A stretch of 64,000 nucleotides of DNA from Paramacrobiotus metropolitanus (lineage: Eukaryota > Tardigrada > Eutardigrada > Parachela > Macrobiotidae): the NCBI RefSeq assembly GCF_019649055.1, contig NW_026570295.1, forward strand, positions 124,001-188,000. The letters are read 5' to 3'. Under the pieces are notes generated by a model. It had not been told where the DNA came from, made no database searches, and was given only the letters and a program-made list of their open reading frames with translations. Numbering within the stretch: position 1 is the stretch's first letter; each line of letters opens with the position of its first letter. Shown here one piece after another: positions 47,508-62,500 of the stretch. A program made the position numbers and the translations under genes.

Positions 47508-50500
47508 CTGGCAAGTGTACAATATCGCAAATAAATCATCCATTTATTACTTAAATTCTTTAATTCACTGCACTTTTTTGATTTATTAATTCGAATTTAT
47601 TCCCACTTATGGAGTCGGTATTTTTACTTATTTAATTTATCCCATAAAAAATGGCGTTTTTAATTTTAAATTCCAACAGAATTTATTCCAACAGAATTAA
47701 TTTATTTGAATTTATTCTAACAGAAATAATTCATTCTTCTTCAATTTTTTTATTTAAATTATCCCATACATTTCGTCGGTATTTTTACTTATTTATTTTT
47801 ATCCCTAATGACATTGTTACAGGACTTTAATGTATATTTCATTCAAAATTATTATTTATTCTTCAGTTATTTAATTTAACCCACTGATTGTCGAATATAA
47901 AGGAGCACCGCATACCGATGTTGTTCTTGTCCATTTTCATGTATTCCATGATACGCTTGTAGCGGCGATTGCGTGTCAGTTTCTTGGAGCGGCACACCGG
48001 CGCCAGATGCCACATGGCGATCTGCGGGAACTGCCGACTGACGGTCACGATCAGTTCCATCAGCAGTACGAACACCTGCAAAAAAACGGCCATTTTCCAC
48101 ACATTTCCTGCTTCCTGGTAGGCGGCGCCAAACTCCCATGCGTCAATAATTTAGCAGGTAACCATAATTTCAGCTTCAGCCACGTTTTCTTGAAACATTA
48201 CCGAAAAATCGTAGAATACTGGCACAATATTACGAAGTCATTAATCTTGTTAAGTTACAATACCCGGTTCGGGTATGAACATAACTTAGATAATATAAGA
48301 ATTTAAAAAATTTTCTTTTTGCTTTTAAACAAAGCGAAAGGTTGTTTATTTACCAGAGCCAAAAATACCCTCACTTTCTCGACGCTAATGCAGATTAACG
48401 GGACAACCCGGGCAAGTCTTACAAATTAAAACATTTTTCAGTTTATTCTGTAGTATGCTCCACTGCCTAGTAATCGGAATATATAATTAAATAATTCAAA
48501 CCTCTTCGTTGATGTTGCAGATGCGGGAGATGAGCTGGGGGAAGGCCACCAGGAAGACGTACTTGGGGATCTCCTTGATGGCCCGCCGCATCTGCGCCTG
48601 AGCGTCCTCGAAGATCTGCTGCAGTTTCACCGTTGGCGACTGCAGTTTTCCGCGCTTCATCTGGCAGACCTTCTGGTAGGCGGCGCCAAAGTCCAGCCAC
48701 AGGCCCAGCAGTCGCGGCAGGCACTGATGGATGAACCGGCATCCAAGCGACAACGCGCTGATATACTCCTTCATCACTTTCAACATCTGCCACAACAGCA
48801 CAACCATTTCCGATTATTAAATGAATGATATGCAATACCAATCAAGTCAAACAAAAACCTATTTTCTCATACGTACTTGATGTAACGAAAAATCGTAGAA
48901 TATTGCCACTTCATATTGCCACTTTATGCTATCCAAGCCCAAGGGCTTAAATTATTATTAAATAATTTCGGAAATTGTTATGAATTACTTCTACTTTTTC
49001 TCCTAAAATAAAGCGAAAACTTATCCATTTTTTATCGCCAACCAAACAGTTTCAATCAATTTTTGTTCATGGTTCAATTTTAATTTTAATCATTTTTTGG
49101 TCAATTTAATTTCTTTTTGCATTACTAACGTTTTCTAAACATTAATGGACATCGATATTAATAAACTTTCTCGGCATTTTAAATCAAGAAAAATTAGAAA
49201 TCACGTACAAATTAAGAACCCATGCGATAGAATTAACAGTATTACCGATTACGGTTGCTGTGCCATTTTTTAAACAGCTGAAAACATGTATAATAAAACG
49301 GCAAAAAGTCAAGCCGCACCTGTTCGCCTTCGGTTTCCAATCGCACCCAGACCGGCCGCTCTTCCAATGGCGTGCGGCTGCCCCTCTCCTCCAGACTGGA
49401 GCCGGTTTTGCCGTTAGACACGCCGCCGGCGTTCTTCTCCATGGCCTCCAGCGCCCGGTCATGGTAGTGGCCCAGGTAGAAGTGGCTCTTCTCAATCTCC
49501 GGCGCCAACACCACCACATCGCTGTAGCGGTCCATCAGCTCTTTACCCGAGACGGTTTGGGATTCGTCCAGATAGCGTGCCGTCAACAGTTTCATTCGAG
49601 CCTGTAGAATCGCCGATTAACGATGGGTTAACACGATGATATCGTAGAGCAGTGTATCACAAAATTAGCGTTATAACTGGCTTACAATGTAATACAAAAT
49701 GCCGGATAAAATTAAAACTGCAAAAACTTTACACAAAAATCTTTTTAATACCCCGGTCACGAAAGTTAGGATTGTGAAAACTTGCAAAAATAAAAAAGTC
49801 GTCCAAAAAGTGGGTCCAAAAAGTTGTATAAGCATTTTTACACGAGGAATATCTTTACTGGTACCACAAACAAGGATAAGAATTTTTTTACGAAGACATC
49901 CCCATTTTAATACGCCACAAAATTGTATTAATACGAAAAAACGTTTAAATAGATCATTTTTTCCCAACCGAATGTATATCCCCCTACCTGCATGCCTTTA
50001 TCCAACGAGGCGAACGATTCCACCTGGACCACCCGTTTCAGGGAATCAATGGCCGCCTCGCGCTCCCCCTTGGCCCAGAGGAATTTGGCGTGCTCGCGGG
50101 CAGCGTCGATGGGCACCAGGGGCATGGCGCTGAGGACCAGACTGTAGGCCGTCTGCAGATGGTGGAATTTGCGGGCCATCTTGGCGTTCTGCACCAGACA
50201 CATGCCCATCTCCATCCGCACATCTGCCCGCTCCGTCGCCTCCAGCAGCAGACGCCGCACCGTCAGGATGCGCTGCATGTTGCTGTAGGACGGCTGCACG
50301 TTGTCCATACTGCAACGGATTACAGAAAAAAACTGCTCTGACGGCCAACAATAATTACATCCTTCGCGCATACGCCAATAGTTTCACACGGCATTATTAA
50401 TCGACATTTATCTGCAGTTTTCTTGTAAAGCCCAAAACATCGTAGTACATTGCCACTTTCGTCGTTAACGTCCCCATCAGGTGTCAACAGAAAACTTGAA

Positions 50501-53500
50501 AATTCTTATGAATCGAAAGACTGCAAATATTTTTTCTAAAATTTTTAGCAGAAAGTAAATACAAAGATAAATGATCTTATCTATTTAAATATGGTAATGT
50601 AGTGACATACCGGTAGCCCCATTCGACCAACAGCTGGCCCGAGGTCTTGGGAATGATTTGCAGTTGGGGATCGGGCGTGATGCCGAACCATGTAATTGCT
50701 GCTTCTTCGATTTCCTAGAATAAAATGTTTAAATGGCAACGGTCACAGATATCCCTAAATGACAGACACAGGACGAACACGTTACCGAAATAAGCAAATA
50801 ATTCGATTTAATTTTTAATTTAATTTACAAATTTCATATTATTCAATTTCAGATAATGAACGAAACGCGCTGCCAAAGCGAACACCTTACTTTTACTTTG
50901 TTGTGACACAGCCACAAGGAAATTCGCACTGGTGTGTTCAGCTTAAAAGATTAAATAATTGAATTTCGATCAAAATTTACAGTATCGATCAAATTAAACT
51001 CTAATGGAGTTTAATTAGTATTTAATATTGCACTGAAATTGATTAAGGATTCAGACAAGCTAATTCTATAAAGAACTTCTTACGTATTTTTGCTCACGTA
51101 TTGATTATTAGGTTGAAATCGGGATGAACCAGTCGCCTACCTGTAGAACATGTAGGAGAACGAGATGATCGTACGCCTTGTGATAGGCCTGCGTCTCAAT
51201 GCCGGCTTGACAGATGGGCCCCATCAGACAGCCCTGCAGATCCTGCAGCACCTCCCAGAAGACGCTGTTACTCTGCTGTTTCACGGCCAACAGCAGTCGC
51301 CCGACACCGACGTTCCACTGGCTGCTGCTGGAGGCTACATAACGCTGATTTTCATCATCCAGATAGCGCTCCAGCGCGCCCCACTCCGCCAGCTTCCATG
51401 CGGCTTCAATGCGCAACGGGTTCAGTTCGCCCATCCAGTCGGCATTGTCGTCCAGTAACTAATAAGCACAGGTTACGCATCAATAGATTTATTTCGTATT
51501 TGTCCTAATTTCCGTTTAATATATTCCGAAATATAAAAGGAACGGCACGATTTATTCTGCATCGGAATTTAAAAACAACTCTGTATATTACTTACTATGT
51601 ATATTATTCACAAGTATTGTACAAAATCGTAGAGTAGTGCCCAGGTCTCCTCTTACCTCTGGAAAAAACTGCAAATCGGCTACTAAGCAATGTACACTGT
51701 AATTAGACTATAATATAATGTTGGACATTGTTCTAAGCCAAATGGCTCATCTTAATTTTTGCGCCAACAAATTATCATTAATCGATAAAATTTTCTCGAC
51801 ATTGCTGGGAAGCAAAGTAAAAAATTGGGTAAATACTGCAAATAAAAGATAATGATTTTTATTGTGGAAAACACATAAAAAGTGCTTCAAGTATTTCTGG
51901 CAATCAACTGCTGAGAATGTTTAAATTATTTCCCAGCTCTTCGTTAAATACGCTTAGAATTATTTACTTATAAAAACCATTTTAAAAAAAAACCATTTTA
52001 AATACTGATTATTTAAAAACCATTTTAAATACTGATTTTATATATGCGTAAACATCAATAGGCAAATATTCCAAAACAACAAACCAAACCACAAACATCG
52101 GCCTCATTCACATACATCAAGAATATTTTCGTTGACGGTGTTTACTAAAATGATTCCAGACCTATTTCAATAAATATTAAATAATTAACATTTTCCTAGC
52201 TTAAATAGTTATTCAACATCAATCATAATAACTTGCTATATCAACTCCAAAAGAAATACTGACTGGAAATCTGCACTGACCCCGTCGCAGAAGGACATGG
52301 CCGCAGCCGGCTGGTCCAAATCCAGCAGACAGCGCGCCACTTCGGCGTTGTAGAAGGCCAAGTCCGCCGCGGCGCTGGGGCTGTCCTCGGTGAGTTTGGC
52401 CTGCACCAGCTGCTGGTAGCAGGTCAGGGCGTCCTGGATGGCGCCGCTGCTGCGATGGCGCACCACCAGATCCTCGATGGACGGGGCGCTCGTGCGGCAG
52501 TCGTTGACGCCGCGGATACCGTCCGCCTCGTTCAGTGACACGTAGATGGTCTGCAGGAAGTCCACCTGTTCCTGGTTACCGCGCCTACGTACCAAAACAA
52601 CCGGAAATTTCACTAAATCGATTATTTTTTCGTTTGCGCTTTCTCGATCCGCTCCGTACACCAGTAAATTCTCATTTCTTGTACACCAATAAATTCTCAC
52701 GCTTAGTACCATTGACCTTTTTTACTGTAAAGGTTAGCAGCAAAAATATCAAATACGCAAGTCTTAAGTAAAGTTTAACTTGTTTTTGCCAGCAAAAATT
52801 TTTTGAAAGTATTTCAAAAACTACAAAAAATATTCAAACCATTTAAACGTTTAATTAATTAGGATTGAGTTTAATTTCAATCAACTTTCAATCTCTTTGA
52901 TATAAGACTCAAATAAAAAAATTGAAAGTAAATATGTAAGTAAATCTGTACTATCAATATTATTACAGGCGCAGCTTGCATTTTACACAATACAGAGAAA
53001 TATTAAAATACAGATTTGTACCACAGCTACACGTATTTACCATTGCAGCATGGTGGAATCTTTTTGGCGGATGAAGTTCTCGTAGTGCTGCAGGGCCTTG
53101 GCGTAGGTGCCGCAGCTGAAGCAGGCCTTGGCCATGCTCTCCTCGGAGATGGACCCGAGGAAGTCGCGGATGCGCAGCGTCACCAGCTTCTTGCATTCCG
53201 TCGCACTGGCGGCCTCCGGTGCCAAGTGCATCCGTTCGCGGCGCACATACGTCACCGTGCCCTTGTCGTAGCTGAACTGATTCAAGAAATCCAGCAAATC
53301 CATCACCGCGTACGTCGCATACTGTTGCATGTTCAAATGCAGATCGCGCTCGTGCGACTCCAGGACTGTCACAATTTCCGTCCCTAAATAAGGCATCCAT
53401 TTTATAAATAATAAAAAGAAATTAGTTTAAATAATTAGTAGTACGATTTACTGGTTAAATTCAATTGGTGTTATTCCCCGATAAACATTCGGTTACACTC

Positions 53501-56500
53501 CCATTTAATTTTTAACCAACGAGCATTTATTATGAATCAATTCCCGTACACTTCTACAGACTGTATAATCAGGCAAAAATTCGTGATATACCGAAAATGC
53601 AAAATGCGATTTACTGTCTCATTTTATTCACATTGATTAAACCAATTAAACTGCATTAAGCTGCATTAAACCAATTTCATATTTTATATGTCTATTATAA
53701 TTTATTAATACCATATATTTTTAAGATCAGGCTAAAATTAAGTAATTCATTTATACTGAATTAACTAACAAAATAAAGTTAACCAAAGTCCGATTTGATC
53801 TTACAGTTTAATTTAATCTTCCCATAAGAATCCCAATTACCGATTTTCAAAATATTTACTTCACTGATTTTCACAAATAGGTGTCTGTGTTTAATTTTCT
53901 GCCTTAATTTTTATTCTAATTAATCCATCCATAATATTCTAAATCAAACTTAGAATGAACAATATCATATATCATAAGTGCAACATACTGATACTATCGG
54001 CCACAGGGGGACTCTCAAACAGCAGCAGATAGGCCACAATATGCGGCAGGAGGATGACGCAGCGGTTGAGATCGTCTAGCAGTAATTTGCCGCATTTGCG
54101 GAAGAAGTTGGCCGTCTCCGTCTGGCAGCTGATGCTATCGATGAGATTAACCGTCCACTGGCGCATCCACATACTGAACGACGCGGCGCCGCCCTGCGTC
54201 CCGAAGACCGGCCGCGGCACTCCGGCGGTGCTCCCGCTGGGGACCGCTAACTGCGTTTGGGTCAGCTCGTCATCGGCGTACGTGTACTTGGTCTTGCGGA
54301 AGGGTTCCAGCGTCTCGCGGTAGTCCTGCCCGCGTCCCAACAGCTCCCACAGTTCCGTGTCAAAATCCTGCGTGGAATAGTAGTCCTCGTTCAGATGGTA
54401 GAATTTCAGGGCTTCTTGGATGACAAAGCCGCAGTGGTCCTGGATGCTGTATGGAAAATCAAGCAACTGAATTAGCGAAATAATCATTCACAATAATTAT
54501 CATCGACTATTAATTCTGTTGATATTATTTGGATAATTTGTGTTCAATATTATTGGTTCTTCTTTTTGTTGTTGGTTTATTTTTTAATCAATTTATTTTG
54601 CAGTGAGTCGTTAGGTTTAAATAAAAGCAATCCTTAGTAATTATTATATCAAAAATAATTATTTCACGACTATTTTGATTTCCGAATGTTTATTTGTAAC
54701 CATTTTAACTTCGTAATTTTCACATTTTCTATTATTCGACAATGGTTAATCACGTGAAATTATTTTACGAGCATTTCTTGTAACTATCAATCAGTCAGTG
54801 CTTTCCATAGTTGACAAATAATCATTTGTGTTGACTAACATATCGAGTATCGACTAACATATTACTAAAAAATTTTTTATAATTAAGCCATCCTTGTGCT
54901 TACGAGGTCTTCTCGGCGGTGACGTAGCCCTTGGCCAGTTCTTTCAAGAAACTGCAGGCAAACTCCTTCTGGTGGATGTTGAACAGCAGTCGGCTGCCGG
55001 TATCACAATGCTCAGGAATCTCCACACTGTTACCAACAAAAGCGCAGATTATTTTATTCCTATTATCGATACACATTTCGAGCGAAAACTTTAAATGACA
55101 AACTGCGCGTCTTACAAATCGGGATCGAGGGCACCAATACATCCCAACACCTCGGCGAAACTCCTCCGCTCCGCCATCACATGTGCATCCCGACACCCGG
55201 CCACCAGGGCGTTCAACAGTTTGACGACGATCTCCTGCTGACCCTGTACGTCGCCCGAGGTGGCCTGTAAGTGTTGCTGGCGCTGATCGGAGTTGGACAC
55301 CAACGTGTACAGATTCTCCTACAAAAAAAACCATTATTCTAATGCTCAATAAAAATATTTGCACTATAATGTTTGGGACATAATGAACTGTAGTGCACCT
55401 AGTAAAATATCTTTGCTAGTTTCGCTGTCGTGAGTTTTGCGATCTAATAAAGCGGAAAAAAATTTTCACTGAAATCTGTCAGTTGTGCCATTTTGTTCAG
55501 TGGATATTTGAACGATCACTGACAACTGTTAGAGAACTGAATAAAAAGCTTAGAATCCACTTTTTCTACGATGCCACCCAGTTAACATTGTCATAGTGTT
55601 GGAGACGGTTGTCAACCGGTGAAAACCGGCAGCTTAACCATAAGGTAAGCCACCGACCGACCTGGTTATTGCGGATGAGCAGTTTGAGCTTTTTGAGCGC
55701 GTACTGCTTGGCCTCGATATGGGGGATGCGCAGGAGATTGCTGGCGGTGGGCGGGAGGGTCAGGCTGTGCAGGGCCGTGATGCGGCCGGCGTTGCCTTCC
55801 GGATTGATGCTCTGGATCGCCTCGGCCAGCTGTTCGGCCAGGGAACCGTCCTGCTTGGGCGACCAGCCGCCATGTTGCGCCAGAATATCCCGCACGAACT
55901 TGAGCTCCGGAATGTCGGGGATCACGAAGAGATCCTGTCAAAAATTGCTTCATGCGTCGAGAGACAGTCATATAAGATGCAGACACTAACGTGCAATAAG
56001 GACGAAAACGTGCCAGCTAGGACGAAAATCGAGCTGTCAACATTCCAAACGTCAATCAAATGCCTTTCAGATTCAAAAGAGTAATAGGCGGTTGTGCGTT
56101 TAAAAATGCTTAGATACAGAACAAATTTTTTGTGAGAAAATATCACAGAATCATACGAAAGTTTTACATTATACAATTTCAGAAAGCACTAAAACAACGT
56201 AAAAAGGCATATATTTTACGAAATGGCTGTGCGCCCCGACAAACCGGGCGCACAGAATTTGGCTTTGCGCCCCGATGTCCGGGCGCACAGAATTTGGCTT
56301 TGCGCCCCGATATTCGGGCGCACCGAATTTTTGCATAAATGAAATAATGCGCTAGTAAAAGCACGTTTTCTTATTCTCTTCTTTGTTCGTAGCCAGCATC
56401 AGTTGCAGAAAACTGAAACAGAAGATGCGCGCGGCACTAGTTTAAAAAATGAATGGTAAATCAGCGGTCCTAATTAAAAGAAATGAATGGTAAACCAGCG

Positions 56501-59500
56501 GCATTCTCCTCTAATTCGGCCTTTATTGGACACTTCAAATCTATTCGGAGCTGTGTTGCTTCCTTCTGCGTTAGAACGATTGGCGCTTTCGGCGGCGATG
56601 TGACTTCATGGTTAAATACGCCGCGTTTCCTCGGAGTGTTTGTAATTTTTTCTTCTTCGATGATTTGCTTAAGCCAGGAACGGAACTCAGTTTCGCTTTA
56701 ATAGTTCGAGTTCTGAGGGTTCACTTTACGGATAGTGTCGAGCGCGAATGCACAAGAGTATACTGCACAATTGTTTGAGCCGGCCGCCTGTTTTGGTACC
56801 GCGGGCATGGTAATTGTGATGTTTTTTTCTCGACCACATAGTGTCCATATTTGCAAAAGGATCCAGGGGCTCGGCTGCCAACCCAAAGAGTCAAAGAGGT
56901 AGATCACTTTGGAGACAGGGTCGGCTTTAAACGTTACAAAGTGATCCCGCATGTTGAACACGGGCTGGACATGTTGAACACGATCGCAAAATACAGCCGA
57001 CAGTTCTGACGATTCGTTGTGTTTCCAAAAAGTGTGAAAAAAGCTACGCATAATGTCAGCAGTTTCGTTTGCCAAAAAGCCGATCGCTGCGCACTGTCCA
57101 AAACCATCCCTGTCCATTACCACAACTGACCACATGCAGTACCGTTCGAAATTTATGCGGTATGTTCCATCAACAAAGATGACTTCTGGGTACTTTCGCA
57201 TCATATCATGCATGCCGCTGGTCTGAATGAAAAGCATGACCAGTCGGCCATCTTCGTCTACAACCGGTTCCACGATCGCTTTTTCGTCGCCTGCAAGAAG
57301 ATCTTGAATGACCGTTTCAACCACCTCTTCCTCGTGCTTCCCTTTCCGCATTGTTTGCTTAGTTTTTGTGGCTATATTATGAATGGTTTTCGGAATTACT
57401 CTGCCAGGGACATTGGTAGAGGATCTGCCATCATTGACTGCTTTGGCAATGGTGGCAGCCGGGACTCCGGTCTTCAGCATTTCTTGAACGTTGGCATTCT
57501 CTTTTTCCGACAGGTTCCGGCGTTGCGGTTACAATTGGAACATTTCCTTGCTGATCTCGTGCGAGTGACCTTCGTGCAGCGGAGTGTACTTTTCGCCAGG
57601 AATATTGACAAACTTAAGCCAGGCAGCAGTGTCCGCGCGAACGATTTTTATTACGATGCAGACTGGGAAGCTTAGCTTCAGTGAAGTCTGGTTATGGCGC
57701 ACTGTAGGGTTTGACTCTTTTCTGTGCGTACGAGGTTCCCCGTAGTGGATACACTCGTAAGTTATTTTTGAATAACGCAAGGTGACATAATATCGATCAC
57801 TTGGCCGCAAAATGTCCACCCTTTTCCCCTTCACAAATATTTGATTCGTTCGGATCATATATTCTTCCATATATGACTCGAGGTCACGTAATGTAAAAAA
57901 CTGCATATCCTCTGATGGATTGCGATTCGCAAGTGCCATTGCGGGAAGTGCGAGGCGAGAGATGTAGTACCACAAAAACGAAGTACCGTTTGAAATCTCA
58001 CGTTGTATTAGAGTTTCAGTAAGAACGTTTGCCGCGCAGTGTATGTATTTTTGATTTGTTTATGCAGTTAAACATTGTTTCCATGACAAAAACAAGTCGA
58101 CGTACATTCGACGTTGCTCCATTCTAGAGTATGCACTAGTAACAAATGACTATAGTACTGAACCTTCCTGTACTTTCGAAGATTTCATTCGGCGAAAATA
58201 AAAATCGGGGCGCAAAGCTAAATTCTGTGCGCCCGGACGTCGGGGCGCAAAGCCAAAATCTATGCGCCCGGTTTGTCGGGGCGCATAGCAGTCACCTATA
58301 TTTTAAGTATACATGTACAAATGCGCAGAAGCAAAAAACTTCGAAAAAAAACTGTAAAAATGATTATTTCCCTGCGTCTGAAATTTTAAAATTTCATTTT
58401 GCTTAACAGTTAAGACCAATTTTAATTCCCATCCTTTTTAAAAACAGATCAAGACTGTTCGAATTCCAGCCCAAATTACAGCAGCGCGTACCGGCAGATG
58501 GTTGCGCAGTTTATCTTGTCGGACGAGATGCTCCAGCAAGGCCACCACCTGGGCGCAACACGTGTGAACAAACGGTGTAATGATGATGACGATCTCACAG
58601 AGAATGGGTTCTGCAAATCAATAACAGTCATACAAACACTTAGGTAATTTAATAATTTATTAATAATAATATTATTATTACTTAATTATTATTTTACTTA
58701 ATTTAATTATTCATAACGTCAATCGTATCCAAATTTTAACTTACAATTTAAAAAATACATCAAAAATTAATAACATAAATTCAAAAATTTAAATTAAAAA
58801 CGTACTGAGCGCCGCCACTTCCAGTGTCTCGACAAACGCGGTCCACGCGTCGAAGCAGGCCGGCTGCAACTTGACCGGGGCCGTTTGTAAGACGGTCTTG
58901 AGGGTGGCCAGCAATTTACTGCGCACCGCCGACGTGCGCTGCGGTCCCATGAACTTGATCAACTGGGCCAGACTGAGCAGCACTTTCCGTCGGGCCTTCA
59001 GACTGCTCTCCGGGTCCTTGAAGACGCGGTCCGCTTCGAAGAAAAAGCCCAGGAAACGCGGCTCAATGTAGGAGGCCAGCGCGTCCAGATCCACCTCTGA
59101 CCGGGTGTCGAAGTGGTGGCCTTGCACGTTGGCCAGAAAAAGGATGGCCCGCATCACCTACAAGCAAATTAATTTCCATTACATCATAAGAAGAGTCGGT
59201 TAAGCCCAAAATGGAATTCTCAAAAGGATGAAACCCTTATACTACGCCAGCCCTCATGTAACCAGCAGTTTTGAGAACTTGTACACGACGAGTGCCATTG
59301 CGCTTAGACGGGTTAGCTTGCTGTTTCCATTTCAAATGAAAAAGCAAATTAAACGTGACAAAAATAATAATAAATACCAAATAAAGCAAGTAGATATAAA
59401 AAATATTAAAGAAATTAAAACGAAACACCTGAAACTTCAAAAAAACAGCAAAACAATTAAAATTAAAAAATGATATTAAGTATAAGAATTGACTGGTTGC

Positions 59501-62500
59501 TTCTCTCATACGATCCCATTAATAAAAGACACATTTAAAGATGAAGAAACTGAAAGTGCAAAGTTAAATAACAGCAGACACGACAGAAATCGCCGACGAT
59601 TACAAAATAGAAAATAATAGTTGGCAGACTACACGCTTACATCATCCGGTTTTTCGCTGAGATTAAGGAAGATCTTATGGTACACCCAGTGATTCTCCGC
59701 CGCCAGCAGATCCAGCCGCGTGCGGTGCGTCTCCTCCTCCACAATACTCAATCCGCGTTCCAGCACCTCCGGAGTGGGCGCATCCACCAGCAGCTGCGGG
59801 AGAAACAGCTCCAGAAACTCCGACAGATGCTTCTCCAGCGAACTGCCATACACCCGCGCCAGATGCCGCATCTCCTCGCGGGCTTCTTCAGAGCCGTCCA
59901 GCAGCAGGGCTTTGAACAGAAAGGGCGTCAACAGCCGCAGACAGTCCTGTACCGTGCCGGATAAGCGGTACATGCGCAGACACGTCGTCACCATCGTCTT
60001 GATGTCCTGCTCACTTTCCCCCAGGAACATCACGGCTAAGACGGCGCCGTACAGCGGGGCGTTCTCGGCGAAGAGGCGGGGGAGGGGTTGTTTGTGCACT
60101 TCCCCCAGGAAGGTCAGACACTGGGTAGCCGATACCATCACCTGCAAATGAGCAACAAGGTGAATAAACGTCAGCCGATGAATTCGCATTAAGATACAGT
60201 ACTCTGATCCGCATACTTCTCTCCAGTGAGAAAATTATTTAAAAAACGGCGCTCCTTGTAGTCTTTGATTTAACATTTCTCATTAAAATTATTGTGAACG
60301 ATTTATTTTTGCTTTCGATACCGTACTGAAAACCTTCATTACCATCTTGTACAGTAGCAGTGGATTTTAATCGACCAGTTATGCAACTACACACTACACG
60401 CATGTGAGTTTCATTTCGACAATTTCTCTAATTATTTTCATTGGACGCTATAATTAAAATGTATAATTAAAATGTAATTAACCTTGCAAGCAAATTCAAA
60501 ACTGTAAAAAGAATAACCGGAAAACACATCTATAATTTATACAGTAAAACTCACAGGTACTTATGTTATCAATAGATTCATATATCCTTACGTCCTTATT
60601 TTTTGGAAATTATCTTCTAAATCAAGATTGATTTTTTCAATAAGTTGATGATTTTATAAAATAGAGCATCGCACAAACGTTCCTACCTTTATATTTAAAA
60701 AAATCCTAAGTTTTCGAGAAGGTCTAAAAAAATTTTTAGAAGCGGTAGTACTTAAAGGTTGTTAGTACTTAAAGGTTGTTGGTTTTGGAAAATATCTCCT
60801 AATTCGAGATTCCGTTTGTGAAGCTTTTGATAGTTTTATAAAATCCAGCATCTCCCAAAGCTTCCTACCTGCTGCTTGGAAAAAAATTTTGGTTTCCGGA
60901 ACGTTTTCAAAAACCCTTTTAAACTTTCAGTACTTAGCGTTTAAAGTTCATAGAAATTTCCAGTAAATTCTGGAAACATCTCGAATGAGCAAATACAGGT
61001 TTTGCAACTTAGCAACCTAAACAATAGTTATTTAAAATTGTAAATTACATCAAACTTTTAAATTTACTTTTTTAAATTCTTGAAGCCCTTAAGATGTTTT
61101 TAGATGCGTTTGATTACCTCAAAATAACTGTAAATTTAATAAAAATCGGCTCCAAAGCTTTTACATTTCCAGAATTTCTAAATATTTCTAAATATTTCGA
61201 CTCGGCCCGCGCAGCGGGGCCGTTACCTCTAATTTTCTGAGCCTCCAGAGTTTCAAAATTTTAAAAATATCTGGAAATCTGAGTATCTCAATATCGCACG
61301 GCTTAAATTGTCCAATTTATATGTATTTTGAACTAATTTCTAAATATCTAAAAGCCGGCCCGCGGCCCGTTTACCGTCTTCACTCACGTAGCGGCTCTGT
61401 AATTCTGGTGGTAGCTTGGTCATTCACTAACCTACGTTGCTCTGTAATACAGAGTACTGGCGGTAGCTTGGGTATTCACTAAGCTCGAAATCTAATATAA
61501 TATATGTATTTATTTTATTTTAATAATTACTGAAGAGCTTGACTGATTGGCTGAAAATCTTACAGTCTTACACGCAGCCTGCGAGGTCACCTTGGGCAAC
61601 CGTTAATTGTTTCCCACAAGTTTCCATTAATTCTGCGCTGAAATATCGGCTGAACGGTTTTTTATGGGCATCGTGTAAATGATCCCATCCATCCATTTTA
61701 TCACCGTTTAAATATTATTTGTCGTACCAAAAAATACAGGTTTTCAGTTCGTTAGAATTGCAATATAAAGTTACATTAAAAACGGGAAAAAGAACCGTGA
61801 AAAAGGCAAACAAAAAGAAAAATTACGGAGGCTTTCAGTTTTTATAAACTGGTCGAATTTAACCGGGAAGCTTGAAAACTGTCCGCATTTCCACATGTTT
61901 AAAATATTTTCGTAGCTGGCCTCACTGGGGTTTTATATTTGAAATATTTCTCAAGATATTTTTTATTGCTGTACCGCCTGTACGAAGTATAGTTTGTATT
62001 TTTTTCATTTTTCCATACCTCGAACACAACTGGTCGCGCGCTAGCGCGACCGATACTTGTAGTATATATGTTGTTAGTTACGTTTAAATTTTTAATTTGC
62101 ATCACATGCACAATCACAAACAAGTACTTAATTTTATTTGTACTGGTTTTATTTGATTTACCATATTTACTAGTTTTCGTTTACGTACGAGTTCCTAACT
62201 TTTCTGTCAAAGCATTTCATCAAAACTATTTTTCTGATTTTTTCTCCATGTGTTCAGATTGTACAATTAAAAAATTAACGAAACGCATATAATTAGCACT
62301 GACCAGGGGATTTTCGGAGAAGTGTGCTTCCAGGAGGACTTCATACTGTCCCGTCATATTGTCATCGGGATGGGTGCAGGGCATAATGAATCTCAAGATA
62401 TCTAAGAGATCGCGCTGTATCTCGTCGGTAATCTCCACTCGCGCCACTCCATCGGACATTTCAACGCTGTAGCGATGGTAAAAATCCGATAGAGCGTTCA

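Noticed and set aside
56698-57480. Host gene within the ATR intron
   Set aside because: It lies inside an element with inverted termini and an exact 9-bp duplication and has transposase motifs, so it is a transposon gene.
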